From: Tibeticola sediminis
Lineage (GTDB): Bacteria; Pseudomonadota; Gammaproteobacteria; Burkholderiales; Burkholderiaceae_C
DNA: 64,000 bases
Reading direction: 5' to 3'
NCBI RefSeq assembly: GCF_003843835.1
Contig: NZ_RKQL01000002.1
Location: 62,001 to 126,000, forward strand
The stretch's first letter is position 1, and every line of letters starts with the position of its first letter. Position numbers and translations under genes: made by a program. Positions 56,109 through 64,000 of this stretch are shown piece after piece. A model generated the notes under the pieces. That model was not told the DNA's origin. It saw only the letters and a program-made list of their open reading frames with translations, and did no database searches.

Positions 56109-57184
56109 ACGCCCGTCGCGCGTCCGGGATCCTCGCAGCGCTGATCGTCGCGGCGCTGGCTCTGGCGGCGCTGGGCGTGTGTGTCGGCAGCGCGGGCTTG
56201 GAGAACCTCATCGGAGCGCTGCTGGCCCCGCAGGCCGACCCGGATGCCACCGCCATGGCGCGGCGCATCGTGTTCGACATCCGCCTGCCGCGCACCCTGG
56301 GCGCGTGGGCTGCGGGCGCGCTGCTCGGGCTGGCCGGGGCGGTGGCGCAGGGCTTGTTTCGCAACCCGCTGGCCGACCCCTACCTGCTGGGCAGCGCTTC
56401 GGGGGCGTCGCTGGGGGTGGCGCTGGCGCTGGTGGGCATGGGCGGCGCGGGCGGGATGCTGGGCGCGACCATGATGAACGCCGGCGCCGCCGCAGGGGTG
56501 TTTTCCAGCAACGTCTGGGTGCGGCTGGGCCTGACCGGCGCGGCCTTCGGGGGCGCGGTGGTGGCGGTGCTGCTCACGTTGCTGCTCTCGCGCGGTGTCG
56601 CGCACACGCTGCGGCTGCTGCTGGCCGGCGTGGTGGTGGGCGTGGTGCTGGGGGCGCTGACTCAGCTCGTGCTGCTGTTCTCGCCCGAATCGCTGCAGGC
56701 GATGCAGGCGTTTCTTCTGGGTTCGACCAGTTTCGTCGGCTGGACCGCGGTGGCTTTGATGGCCGGGGTTTGGGGGGGATGCACGCTCGCGGCTGGCTTG
56801 CTCGCGCGCGCGCTCGACGGGCTGAGCCTGGGCGATGCGACCGCGCGCAGCCTGGGCCTGCCGCTGGTCCCCATGCGCGGCGCATTGGTGGCCGTGCTGG
56901 CGCTGGCGACTGGGACTGCCGTGGCGCAGACCGGGCTGATCGCCTTCGTGGGCCTGGCCGCGCCGCATCTGGTGCGCTCGCTGGTCAAGACCACCAGCGC
57001 CCGCTTGATGCTGCTCGCCAGCGCCATGGGGGGCGCCTTGCTGATGGCCGCCGACACGCTGGCGCGCGGACTGGTCGCGCCGCAAGAGCTGCCGGTGGGT
57101 GTGCTCACCGCGGCGCTCGGCGGCGGCTACCTGTTGTGGCTGATGCAGCGCAACACGCGGCTGTCGCGGGGGGCGGGGCTGTGA
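56105..57184 (+). CDS. btuC: Vitamin B12 ABC transporter permease BtuC
   Basis: This is the inner-membrane permease of the FecCD family. The 359-residue protein has about ten membrane helices and the signature regions FDIRLPRTLGAWAAGALLGL, AVAQGLFRNPLADPYLLGSA, GLIAFVGLAAPHLVRSLV and PQELPVGVLTAALGGGYL. GTG at 56105 overlaps the btuF stop. Confidence 0.93.
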   Translation: MNARRASGILAALIVAALALAALGVCVGSAGLENLIGALLAPQADPDATAMARRIVFDIRLPRTLGAWAAGALLGLAGAVAQGLFRNPLADPYLLGSASGASLGVALALVGMGGAGGMLGATMMNAGAAAGVFSSNVWVRLGLTGAAFGGAVVAVLLTLLLSRGVAHTLRLLLAGVVVGVVLGALTQLVLLFSPESLQAMQAFLLGSTSFVGWTAVALMAGVWGGCTLAAGLLARALDGLSLGDATARSLGLPLVPMRGALVAVLALATGTAVAQTGLIAFVGLAAPHLVRSLVKTTSARLMLLASAMGGALLMAADTLARGLVAPQELPVGVLTAALGGGYLLWLMQRNTRLSRGAGL

Positions 57185-57972
57185 ACGCGCGTGCGCAGAC
57201 CCAGCCTGCGGCGATTCTGGCGCGTGGCCTGTCGGCGCGCTTGGGTGAAGCGGAGGTGCTCCATGACTTGACGCTCGCGTTGCCGCATGGCCGCTGGACC
57301 TGCATCGTCGGGCCCAATGGTGCGGGCAAATCCACGCTGCTCAAAGCGCTGGCGGGCTTGTTGCCCTGCCGCGGAACGGTGGCGCTGCTGGGTCGCCCCC
57401 TGGCCGACTGGCCGCGGCGCCAGCGCGCGCAGCAGCTGGCTTGGCTCGGTCAGAACGAAGGCAGTGCCGACGACCTGACCGTGTGGGATGTGGCCATGCT
57501 CGGCCGTCTGCCGCATCAAGCTTGGCTCAGCGCCCCCAGCGCGGCCGACCGCGCCGCCGTGGAGCGCGCGCTGCGCGCGACGCAGGCCTGGGAGTGGCGC
57601 GGCCGCTCGCTGGGCCAGCTCTCAGGCGGTGAGCGCCAGCGCGTGCTTCTGGCCCGCGCCCTGGCCGTCGAGGCCCAGGTGCTGCTGATGGACGAGCCGC
57701 TCGCCAATCTCGACCCACCGCACCAGGCCGACTGGCTGGAACTCGTGCGCAGGCTCGTGTGCGCGGGCCGGACCGTGGTGAGTGTGCTGCATGAGATCGG
57801 GATGGCCTTGCACGCCGACGAACTGGTGGTGATGGCGCAGGGCCGGGTGACCCACCAGGGTCGCTGTGCCGACCCGAACACCCACCGCGCGCTGGAGGCG
57901 GTGTTCGACCAGCGCATCGCTGTGCACCATCTCCAGGGACAGTGGGTGGTGCTCCCACGTCCCAACACCTGA
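57181..57972 (+). CDS. btuD: Vitamin B12 ABC transporter ATP-binding protein BtuD
   Basis: The 263-residue ATPase has Walker A GPNGAGKST, the signature LGQLSGGERQRVLLARALAV, Walker B VLLMDEPLANLDPPHQ and a switch His in VVSVLHEIGMALH. It completes BtuFCD. GTG at 57181 overlaps the btuC stop. Confidence 0.94.
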   Translation: MNARAQTQPAAILARGLSARLGEAEVLHDLTLALPHGRWTCIVGPNGAGKSTLLKALAGLLPCRGTVALLGRPLADWPRRQRAQQLAWLGQNEGSADDLTVWDVAMLGRLPHQAWLSAPSAADRAAVERALRATQAWEWRGRSLGQLSGGERQRVLLARALAVEAQVLLMDEPLANLDPPHQADWLELVRRLVCAGRTVVSVLHEIGMALHADELVVMAQGRVTHQGRCADPNTHRALEAVFDQRIAVHHLQGQWVVLPRPNT

Positions 57973-57984
57973 CGGAGCTTCGCC

Positions 57985-58554
57985 ATGCAGATTGAAACCC
58001 CACCGAGCGAGAAGCCCTATGACAAGCCCGAGGGCGAACGTCGCGGCCTGCTCATCGTCCACACCGGCGACGGCAAAGGCAAAAGCACGGCGGCCTTCGG
58101 CCTGGCGCTGCGCGCGCAGGGTCGGGGCAAGGGGGTGAAGATCTACCAGTTCATGAAGGTGCCGACGGCGCGCTTTGGCGAGCACCGCATGTTCGAGCAG
58201 ATCGGCATCCCGATCGAGGGCCTGGGCGATGGCTTCAGCTGGAAGAGCCAAGACCTGGAGCGCTCCGCCCAACTGGCGCGCGAGGGCTGGGAGCGGGCGC
58301 GCGCGACCATCCTGCGCGGCGAGCACTTTCTGGTGGTACTCGACGAGATCACCTATCCGCTGATCTATGGCTGGCTGCCGCTGGACGGCCTGCTGCAAAC
58401 CCTGCGTGATCGGCCCCAGCATGTGCATGTCTGCCTGACCGGACGCCGTTGCCCACCCGAGATCATCGAGCTGGCCGACACCGTCACCGAGATGCGCTTG
58501 GTCAAGCACGCGTTCCAGGCCGGCATTCCGGCGCAGCGCGGCATCGAAGATTGA
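57985..58554 (+). CDS. cobO: Corrinoid adenosyltransferase CobO/BtuR
   Basis: CobO transfers the adenosyl group of ATP to cobalt of Co(I) corrinoids. The 189-residue product has the CobA/BtuR-type P-loop [15 protein letters not shown] (residues 27-41) and family motifs [29 protein letters not shown] and [20 protein letters not shown]. Its stop TGA is the start of a MITE-like element (TTGAACCTAAAT). Confidence 0.96.
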   Translation: MQIETPPSEKPYDKPEGERRGLLIVHTGDGKGKSTAAFGLALRAQGRGKGVKIYQFMKVPTARFGEHRMFEQIGIPIEGLGDGFSWKSQDLERSAQLAREGWERARATILRGEHFLVVLDEITYPLIYGWLPLDGLLQTLRDRPQHVHVCLTGRRCPPEIIELADTVTEMRLVKHAFQAGIPAQRGIED

Positions 58555-58795
58555 ACCTAAATTCGGCAGTTGACCGCTGCTCGCGTAAAGCAAGGTGTTG
58601 ATGTTTCATCAATTTTCGGTGCGCAGGCCCTTCACCTTTTGGGTGAGCGCTGCGCACCCGTTCGAGTCGCCCTCGGGCGCGGGGGCGGCGTTGCAAATCC
58701 TCGCCATGGCGCCCGCCATGGCTGTGGTTTGCGCCTTGCCCGCGCGCCCGATGACGACGCGCCCAGGCGCGCCCAACTGCCGGATTTAGGTTGAA
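58551..58795 (+). mobile_element. 245-bp MITE-like element, copy 3 (between cobO and bioB)
   Basis: It begins TTGAACCTAAATTCGGCAGT.. and ends in a sequence whose complement is TTCAACCTAAATCCGGCAGT.., identical to the outer terminal repeat of copy 1. The copy is the same length as, and about 95% identical to, copy 1 read in the opposite direction. It supplies the cobO stop codon and ends only 18 bp before the bioB ATG, where AAGGAGAAAG gives the ribosome site. No transposase gene is present. Confidence 0.87.
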
Positions 58796-58813
58796 AGCCC
58801 AAGGAGAAAGCCC

Positions 58814-59821
58814 ATGAGTCACACCATTGAAGCCCCCGTCGCCGTGCATCGACCGCTCAAGCCCAGCCCTGCCAACGCGGAATGCTGGTCGGTCGCCGAG
58901 GTTCAGGCTTTGCTCGACCTGCCTCTGGCCGAGTTGATGTACCGCGCCCAGACCGTGCACCGCGAGCACCACGACCCGAACCAGATGGAACTGGCCACGC
59001 TGCTGTCGATCAAGACCGGTGGTTGTCCGGAGGATTGCGCGTACTGTCCCCAGTCGGTTCACCACGAGACGGGCGTGACCGCCAGCAAGATGATGAGCAG
59101 CACCGAAGTTCGCACGGCCGTTCAGGGCGCGAAGAGCGCGGGTGCTTCGCGGTTTTGCATGGGTGCAGCCTGGCGAGCACCGAACGAGCGTGACTTGGCG
59201 AAGGTCGAGGAATTGGTCCGTGTGGTCAAGAGCGAAGGCCTCGAGGCGTGTTGCACGCTGGGGATGCTCACGTCCGAGCAGGCCAAGCGCCTCAAGGACG
59301 CAGGCCTGGACTACTACAACCACAACCTCGACACGGCCCCGGAGTTGTATGGGGACATCATCAGCACCCGCGACTATCAGGATCGGCTCGACACCCTGGC
59401 TCATGTGCGCGCAGCCGGTATCCGCGTCTGCTGCGGTGGCATCGTCGGCATGGGCGAATCACGAGCAGGCCGAGCCGGGCTGATTGCCCAGCTGGCCAAC
59501 TTGGATCCCTACCCCGAGTCGGTCCCGATCAACCACCTGGTGAAGGTGCCGGGAACCCCCTTGGCCGATCAGCCCGATCTCGACCCGCTGGAATTCGTTC
59601 GCACCGTGGCCGTGGCCCGCATCACCATGCCCAAGGCCAAAGTCCGGCTGTCTGCGGGGCGCCGGCAAATGGACGAATCGATCCAGGTGCTGTGTTTTCT
59701 GGCCGGAGCCAACTCGATTTTCTACGGCGACAAGCTGCTGGTGACCGGCAATGCCGATGTGGAGGCGGATCAGAACTTGCTCTCCCGCATGGGCATGCGC
59801 AGCGGCGACGCCCACGCCTGA
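58814..59821 (+). CDS. bioB: Biotin synthase BioB
   Basis: BioB inserts sulfur into dethiobiotin by radical-SAM chemistry. The 335-residue protein has the cluster motif CPEDCAYC (C71, C75, C78), [31 protein letters not shown] and the [2Fe-2S] Arg/Cys segments [14 protein letters not shown] and [16 protein letters not shown]. It interrupts an otherwise B12-only cluster and follows a MITE-like element by 18 bp. The next gene starts 7 bp after its stop. Confidence 0.97.
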   Translation: MSHTIEAPVAVHRPLKPSPANAECWSVAEVQALLDLPLAELMYRAQTVHREHHDPNQMELATLLSIKTGGCPEDCAYCPQSVHHETGVTASKMMSSTEVRTAVQGAKSAGASRFCMGAAWRAPNERDLAKVEELVRVVKSEGLEACCTLGMLTSEQAKRLKDAGLDYYNHNLDTAPELYGDIISTRDYQDRLDTLAHVRAAGIRVCCGGIVGMGESRAGRAGLIAQLANLDPYPESVPINHLVKVPGTPLADQPDLDPLEFVRTVAVARITMPKAKVRLSAGRRQMDESIQVLCFLAGANSIFYGDKLLVTGNADVEADQNLLSRMGMRSGDAHA

Positions 59822-59828
59822 TCGCTGC

Positions 59829-60794
59829 ATGAGTGTCATCGGGCTGCCCACCCCCGACCCGGCCGTGCTCGCGGGCGCGGTGCTGGTCGCGCTGACCTTG
59901 GACCTCGTGTGGGGCGAGCCGCCGGCGCGGCTGCATCCGGTGGTGGCGATGGGGGCGTATCTCGGCGCGGTGGGGCGGCGGGTGTCGCGCGCCAGCGGGA
60001 CGCCGGCGCGACCGTGCTTTGAATTTTGGAGCGGTGCACTGGCTTGGAGCCTTGGCGCGGCGCTGGTCGGCGGACTGGCGTGGTTCGCCGCGCAGGCCAT
60101 GGTCGGACCAAGCGCGGTCTGGCAGATGCTGCTGTTGGGCGGGCTGCTCAAGCCGCTGCTGTCCTGGCGCATGCTGCGCGACGAGGTGCGCTCGGTCGAG
60201 GTGGCACTGGCGCAGTCGCTCGAGGCGGGCCGGCAGCGTGTGGGCCGGCTGGTGAGCCGCGACGTGGCCGTGCTCGACGAAACCCAGGTGCGTGAAGCGG
60301 CCCTGTCCACGCTGGCCGAGAACCTCAACGACTCGGTGGTGGCGCCCATCTTTTGGTTCGCCATCGCCGGCCTGCCGGGTGCAGCCGTCTACCGATATGC
60401 GAACACGGCCGATGCGATGTGGGGCTATCTCGGCGAGCGCGGCGGCCGCGACTGGACCTGGGCCGGCCGGTGGGCCGCCCGGGTGGACGACGGGCTGTCG
60501 TGGCTGCCGGCACGCCTCACGGCACTGGGGATTGCCGGGGCGACCTGGGTTCGGAACTTCCCAGCGATTCGGGCCGAAGCGCGCCGCACGCTGTCGCCCA
60601 ACGGCGGCTGGCCCATGGGCGCGCTGGCGGTGCGCCTGGGCATCCGCCTGGGCAAGCCCGGCGTGTACCTGCTCAACCCGAGCGGGCGGTCACCCGAAGC
60701 GGCGGACACGGCAGCGGCGCTGCGTCGCTGCGGCTCGGTGGTCGGCGCGCTGGCGGTGCTGGCGGCAGGGGGGATGCTGGGGGGCTGGAGATGA
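59829..60794 (+). CDS. cbiB: Adenosylcobinamide-phosphate synthase CbiB (CobD in Pseudomonas naming)
   Basis: CbiB joins adenosylcobyric acid to (R)-1-aminopropan-2-ol phosphate. The 321-residue membrane protein has the family segments LDLVWGEPPARLHPVVAMG, LVSRDVAVLDETQVREAALS, TLAENLNDSVVAPIFWFAI and AAVYRYANTADAMWGYLG. It has several membrane helices. The stop overlaps the next ATG. Confidence 0.94.
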   Translation: MSVIGLPTPDPAVLAGAVLVALTLDLVWGEPPARLHPVVAMGAYLGAVGRRVSRASGTPARPCFEFWSGALAWSLGAALVGGLAWFAAQAMVGPSAVWQMLLLGGLLKPLLSWRMLRDEVRSVEVALAQSLEAGRQRVGRLVSRDVAVLDETQVREAALSTLAENLNDSVVAPIFWFAIAGLPGAAVYRYANTADAMWGYLGERGGRDWTWAGRWAARVDDGLSWLPARLTALGIAGATWVRNFPAIRAEARRTLSPNGGWPMGALAVRLGIRLGKPGVYLLNPSGRSPEAADTAAALRRCGSVVGALAVLAAGGMLGGWR

Positions 60795-61786
60795 CGCCGC
60801 GCGTCCACGGCGGCACCGACGCGCTGGGGCCCGTGCGTTGGGATTTTTCCAGCAACGCGAACGCCTGTGGCCCGTGCCCCGAGGCGCTGCGCGCCGTGCA
60901 GAACGCCGATGCCACGCGTTACCCCGACCCGAGCTACACCCGGCTGCGTGCCGCGCTTGCGGCCTTGCACCGCGTGGCTCCAGCGCGGGTGCTGCTGCTG
61001 GCCAGCGCGAGCGAGGGCATCCAGCGCCTCACGGCCTGGCGCGCCCGCGCGGGCGACCAGCGCTTCTGGACCCCCGAACACGCCTACGGCGACTACGCCC
61101 ATGCAGCCACCGCCTGGGGCATGCAGCGTGTGCGCGCGCCGCAGGAGGCGCAACTCGCTTGGCTCTGCGACCCGGGCAGTCCGCTGGGGCAGGGCGAATC
61201 GCCCGAGGCGGTGCGGACGCTGCTCGACTCGAGCCGCTCACGCACCGTCGTGCTCGACCGGGCCTATGCGCCGCTGCGGCTTGCCGGGGCGAGCGCGCTG
61301 AGCCCCGCGCAACTCGATCGCGTCTGGCAACTGTGGTCGCCCAACAAAGCGCTCGGGCTAACGGGTGTGCGTGCGGCCTATGCCCTGGCCCCTCGAGGTG
61401 CCGAGGCGGAACTGCCCACGCTCGAAGCGCTGGCCCCGTCCTGGCCCATAGGCGCGCATGGCGAGGCCATGCTGCTCGCCTGGACGCAGGATGCGGTGCA
61501 GCGCTGGGTGATTCAGAGCCGCCAGACCCTGGCCGATTGGACCCAAGCCTTGCGTGCTTGCCTGACCCGACACGGTTGGACCTGTGCGGCGAGCGACACG
61601 GCCTATCTCTGCGCACGGCCGCCGCAGACGATCGATGCGGCCGCCCTGCGCGCGCGCGGCATCCGGCTGCGCGATGCCCGCTCGTTTGGCTTGCCGGGCT
61701 GGTGGCGGCTGAGCGCGCAGCCCCCCGAGGCGCTGGCTGCGCTGGACCAGGCGCTGGACCACCTGAAACAGGAGGCCGTGCGATGA
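60791..61786 (+). CDS. cobD: Threonine-phosphate decarboxylase CobD (CobC-type aminotransferase fold)
   Basis: This PLP enzyme makes the aminopropanol phosphate used by CbiB. The 331-residue protein has the class I aminotransferase fold: WDFSSNANACGPCPEALRAV, ASASEGIQRLTAWRARAG and the PLP Lys in LWSPNKALGLTGVRAAYAL. It is a short, divergent member whose central part is less conserved. The name differs between species (cobC in Pseudomonas, cobD in Salmonella). Confidence 0.88.
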   Translation: MTPRVHGGTDALGPVRWDFSSNANACGPCPEALRAVQNADATRYPDPSYTRLRAALAALHRVAPARVLLLASASEGIQRLTAWRARAGDQRFWTPEHAYGDYAHAATAWGMQRVRAPQEAQLAWLCDPGSPLGQGESPEAVRTLLDSSRSRTVVLDRAYAPLRLAGASALSPAQLDRVWQLWSPNKALGLTGVRAAYALAPRGAEAELPTLEALAPSWPIGAHGEAMLLAWTQDAVQRWVIQSRQTLADWTQALRACLTRHGWTCAASDTAYLCARPPQTIDAAALRARGIRLRDARSFGLPGWWRLSAQPPEALAALDQALDHLKQEAVR

Positions 61787-63249
61787 GCGCCGTCTGCGTG
61801 ATGGTGCTGGGCACGACCAGCGGCGCAGGCAAAAGCTGGCTCAGCACCGCGCTGTGCCGCCATTACGCCCGTCAAGGCTTGAAGGTCGCACCCTTCAAGG
61901 CGCAGAACATGAGCAACAACGCGCGGGTGGTGGCCGGTGTGGCGGGCGGCGAGGGCGAAATCGGCAGCGCCCAATATTTCCAGGCGCTGGCCGCGCGCTC
62001 CGAGCCCGAGGTGCGCATGAACCCGCTGCTGCTCAAGCCCGAGGCGGACACCCGCAGCCAGGTGGTGCTGATGGGCGAAGTCAGCCGCGAACTCGGCGAC
62101 CTGCCCTGGCGCGGCCGCAGCGAGAGGGTCTGGCCCTCCATCACCGCCGCACTCGACGCCCTGCGGGCCGAAAACGATGTGGTGCTGATCGAAGGCGCCG
62201 GTTCGCCGGCCGAGATCAACCTGATGGACAGCGACATCGTGAACCTGCGCGTGGCCCGCCATGCGCAGGCGCGCTGCCTGCTGGTCACCGACATCGACCG
62301 CGGTGGCGCGTTTGCGCACCTCTACGGCACCTGGGCGCTGCTGCCCGAGGCCGACCGCGCGTTGATCCGCGGCTTCGTGCTCAACAAGTTCCGGGGCGAT
62401 GCGCGTCTGCTGGCGCCCGCGCCGCAGAGGCTCCAGGACCTGACCGGTGTGCCGGTGGTCGCCACCTTGCCGATGTGGTGGCAGCACGGCCTGCCGGAAG
62501 AGGACGGGGTTTTCGACGACCGCTCGCGCTCGGTGGGTGTGGTGCGGCTGACGGTGGCGGTGATCGCCTGGCCGCGCATCAGCAACCTCGACGAGTTCCA
62601 GCCGCTCAAGAATATCTCCGGTGTGCGCCTGGTGTGGGCGCGCACGCCCGCCGACTGCGCGGGGGCGGACTGGATCATCCTGCCCGGCTCCAAATCGACT
62701 GCGGCCGATCTGGCCTGGCTGCGTGCCCAAGGGCTGGACCAGACGGTGGCCCATCACGCCGCGCAGGGCCGGGCGGTGCTGGGCATCTGTGGGGGTCTGC
62801 AGGTGCTCGGCGAGGCGCTGATCGATCCGAACGGCATCGACGGCAACGCGCCGGGGCTCGGGCTGCTGCCCTTGGTGACGGTGTTCGACACCGACAAGAC
62901 GGTGCGGCGCAGCACCGTGACCCTGGGCGAGCTCGTGGGCCCTTGGCACGCGCTGTCCGGTGTGCGGGTCTCGGGTTATGAAATCCACCACGGCCAGACC
63001 GTGCAGCATCCAGCCATGGCCGCCCGGGGCGATGTGGCGCGCGAAGTCGTCCCGGGCCTGGCCTGGCAGAACGTCGCCGGCAATGTGTGGGGCAGCTACC
63101 TGCACGGGCTGTTCGAAGACCCGGCAGTGCTGCGTGCGCTGTTTGGTGCTACGGCGCCCACGCTGGAGGCCGTATTCGACGGGCTGGCCGATTTTCTGGA
63201 ACAACACATCGAACCCGGCGTTCTCGACGCCCTCATTCACAAGGATTGA
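61783..63249 (+). CDS. cobQ: Cobyric acid synthase CobQ (CbiP)
   Basis: CobQ amidates the b, d, e and g side chains of the corrin ring. The 488-residue protein has an N-terminal P-loop-like LGTTSGAGKSWLSTALCR, KPEADTRSQVVLMG, IEGAGSPAEINLMDSDIVN, and a glutaminase domain with the catalytic Cys at about 336 (GICGGLQVLG) and His at about 441 (GSYLHGLF). ATG at 61783 overlaps the previous stop; an open frame extending to 60292 is not coding. Typical length for the family. Confidence 0.96.
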   Translation: MSAVCVMVLGTTSGAGKSWLSTALCRHYARQGLKVAPFKAQNMSNNARVVAGVAGGEGEIGSAQYFQALAARSEPEVRMNPLLLKPEADTRSQVVLMGEVSRELGDLPWRGRSERVWPSITAALDALRAENDVVLIEGAGSPAEINLMDSDIVNLRVARHAQARCLLVTDIDRGGAFAHLYGTWALLPEADRALIRGFVLNKFRGDARLLAPAPQRLQDLTGVPVVATLPMWWQHGLPEEDGVFDDRSRSVGVVRLTVAVIAWPRISNLDEFQPLKNISGVRLVWARTPADCAGADWIILPGSKSTAADLAWLRAQGLDQTVAHHAAQGRAVLGICGGLQVLGEALIDPNGIDGNAPGLGLLPLVTVFDTDKTVRRSTVTLGELVGPWHALSGVRVSGYEIHHGQTVQHPAMAARGDVAREVVPGLAWQNVAGNVWGSYLHGLFEDPAVLRALFGATAPTLEAVFDGLADFLEQHIEPGVLDALIHKD

Positions 63250-63252
63250 ACC

Positions 63253-64000
63253 ATGACCTTCACCGCTCCCATCATCGACGACATCACCCAGCCCGCGCTC
63301 GCAGCGCGCTTGCAGCACTTGCTGGACAACAAAACCAAGCCACTGGGCTCGCTCGGGCAGATCGAGCGCCTGGCGCAGCGCATGGGCCTCATTCTCGGTA
63401 CCGAGGCGCCGGTGCTGCGCGAACCCCAGCTGGTCGTTTTCGCGGGCGACCACGGGCTGGCGGCGCGCGGCGTCTCGGCTTATCCGAGCGACGTGACTTG
63501 GCAGATGGTCGAGAACTTCTTGGCGGGCGGTGCCGCGGTGAGCGTGCTCGCGCGCCAGCACGGCATCGGCCTCACCGTCGTGGACTGCGGGGTGCGCCAT
63601 GACTTCGCGCCGCGCCCGGGTCTCGTCATCGCCAAGCTCGGCCCGGGGACAGCAGATGCGCTCGAAGGCCCCGCGATGACGTCGGAGCAGTGCCAGGCCG
63701 CGCTGGCTAACGGCGCTGCGCTGGTCAAGGAATTGCCCGGCAACGCCTTGTTGCTCGGCGAGATGGGCATCGGCAACACCTCGGCTGCTTCGTTGCTAAT
63801 GAGCCGCTTGACCGGGCTCGACATTGCCGACTGCACCGGCGCGGGCACGGGGCTCGATGCGTCGGCGGTGCAGCGCAAGATCGGCATCTTGCGCGCGGTA
63901 CTCGAGCGCCATGCGCAGGCGCAGGCACCGCTCGATGCGCTGGCGGCCCTGGGCGGTTTCGAGATCGCGACCATGGTCGGCGCCGTGCTGCAGGCGGCCG
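63253..64000 (+). CDS. cobT: Nicotinate-nucleotide-dimethylbenzimidazole phosphoribosyltransferase CobT (partial)
   Basis: CobT activates the lower ligand for nucleotide loop assembly. The first 249 residues are present, starting MTFTAPIIDDITQPALAARL, with the family motifs NKTKPLGSLGQIERLAQRMG, FAGDHGLAARGVSAYPSDVT, and GEMGIGNTSAAS. The last part lies beyond the window edge, where the catalytic Glu would be expected. cobS and a phosphatase would be expected next. Confidence 0.95.
   Translation, partial: MTFTAPIIDDITQPALAARLQHLLDNKTKPLGSLGQIERLAQRMGLILGTEAPVLREPQLVVFAGDHGLAARGVSAYPSDVTWQMVENFLAGGAAVSVLARQHGIGLTVVDCGVRHDFAPRPGLVIAKLGPGTADALEGPAMTSEQCQAALANGAALVKELPGNALLLGEMGIGNTSAASLLMSRLTGLDIADCTGAGTGLDASAVQRKIGILRAVLERHAQAQAPLDALAALGGFEIATMVGAVLQAA

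Noticed and set aside
58599-58615. TTGATGTTTCATCAA inside the MITE-like element as an FNR box
   Set aside because: The spacer is 5 bp, not 4, and the other copy has a changed half-site, so it is not a proper FNR site.
60292-63249. 985-residue open frame seeming to fuse cobD and cobQ regions
   Set aside because: Only the part from 61783 is CobQ; the upstream part is the wrong frame of cbiB and cobD, which have clear family motifs.

Overview
The window is high-GC (about 65% by eye) bacterial chromosome. Several traits point to a betaproteobacterium of the order Burkholderiales, close to Comamonadaceae or genera such as Thiomonas and Tepidimonas: a sigma54/sigma28-controlled flagellar locus, an FNR/Anr-controlled cbb3 oxidase cluster ordered ccoI-S-N-O-Q-P-G-H, 6S RNA downstream of zapA, and a short dispersed repeat of a kind I recall from Comamonadaceae. 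The taxon is inferred from gene families and order, not from a marker gene.

Layout. (1) 1-24.2 kb holds flagellar genes: flgB (minus, cut by the window edge) diverges from flgA. A sigma54-promoted three-gene unit follows (diguanylate cyclase, a CheW-like protein with a degenerate HPt-like head and an (EP)22 linker, and a two-TM coiled-coil protein). Then come a sigma28-promoted fliC, flaG, fliD, fliS, a PilZ-like gene, motD, a SPOR gene, two sigma54 activators without receiver domains, fliEFGHIJ and fliKLMN. The export genes fliOPQR do not follow. (2) 24.2-36.7 kb is mostly housekeeping: a hypothetical gene, murI, class I fumarase, a YqhA-like membrane protein, acs, a small cytochrome c, a small Trp-rich protein, ilvD, lgt, an enoyl-CoA hydratase, a malonyl-CoA synthetase-like ligase and a universal stress protein. 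(3) 36.8-48.1 kb is the low-oxygen respiration block: ccoI, ccoS, ccoNOQP, ccoG, fixH, a small membrane protein, fnr, hemN and a COG2836-type membrane protein. Three FNR boxes lie at usp/ccoI, ccoN and fnr/hemN. (4) 48.1-50.1 kb holds a TSUP transporter, 6S RNA, zapA and a zapB-like gene. (5) 50.2-64.0 kb is a cobalamin uptake and assembly cluster behind a B12 riboswitch: btuB, cobB, a cytosolic BtuF-like protein, cobU, btuF, btuC, btuD, cobO, then bioB, cbiB, cobD, cobQ and cobT (cut by the window edge).

The most unusual structure is repetitive. Two near-identical 245-bp elements with 22-bp terminal inverted repeats lie in opposite orientation at 44893-45137 and 58551-58795. A deleted third copy at 48173-48377 carries a nested second element flanked by a direct repeat CCTAA. 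In all three places the element end supplies the TGA stop codon of the neighbouring gene (fnr, cobO, TSUP transporter). A separate repeat of about 50 bp occurs five times, overlapping gene ends at four sites or inserted in frame within cobU. The three-gene sigma54 unit upstream of fliC is the best candidate for an uncharacterised signalling module.
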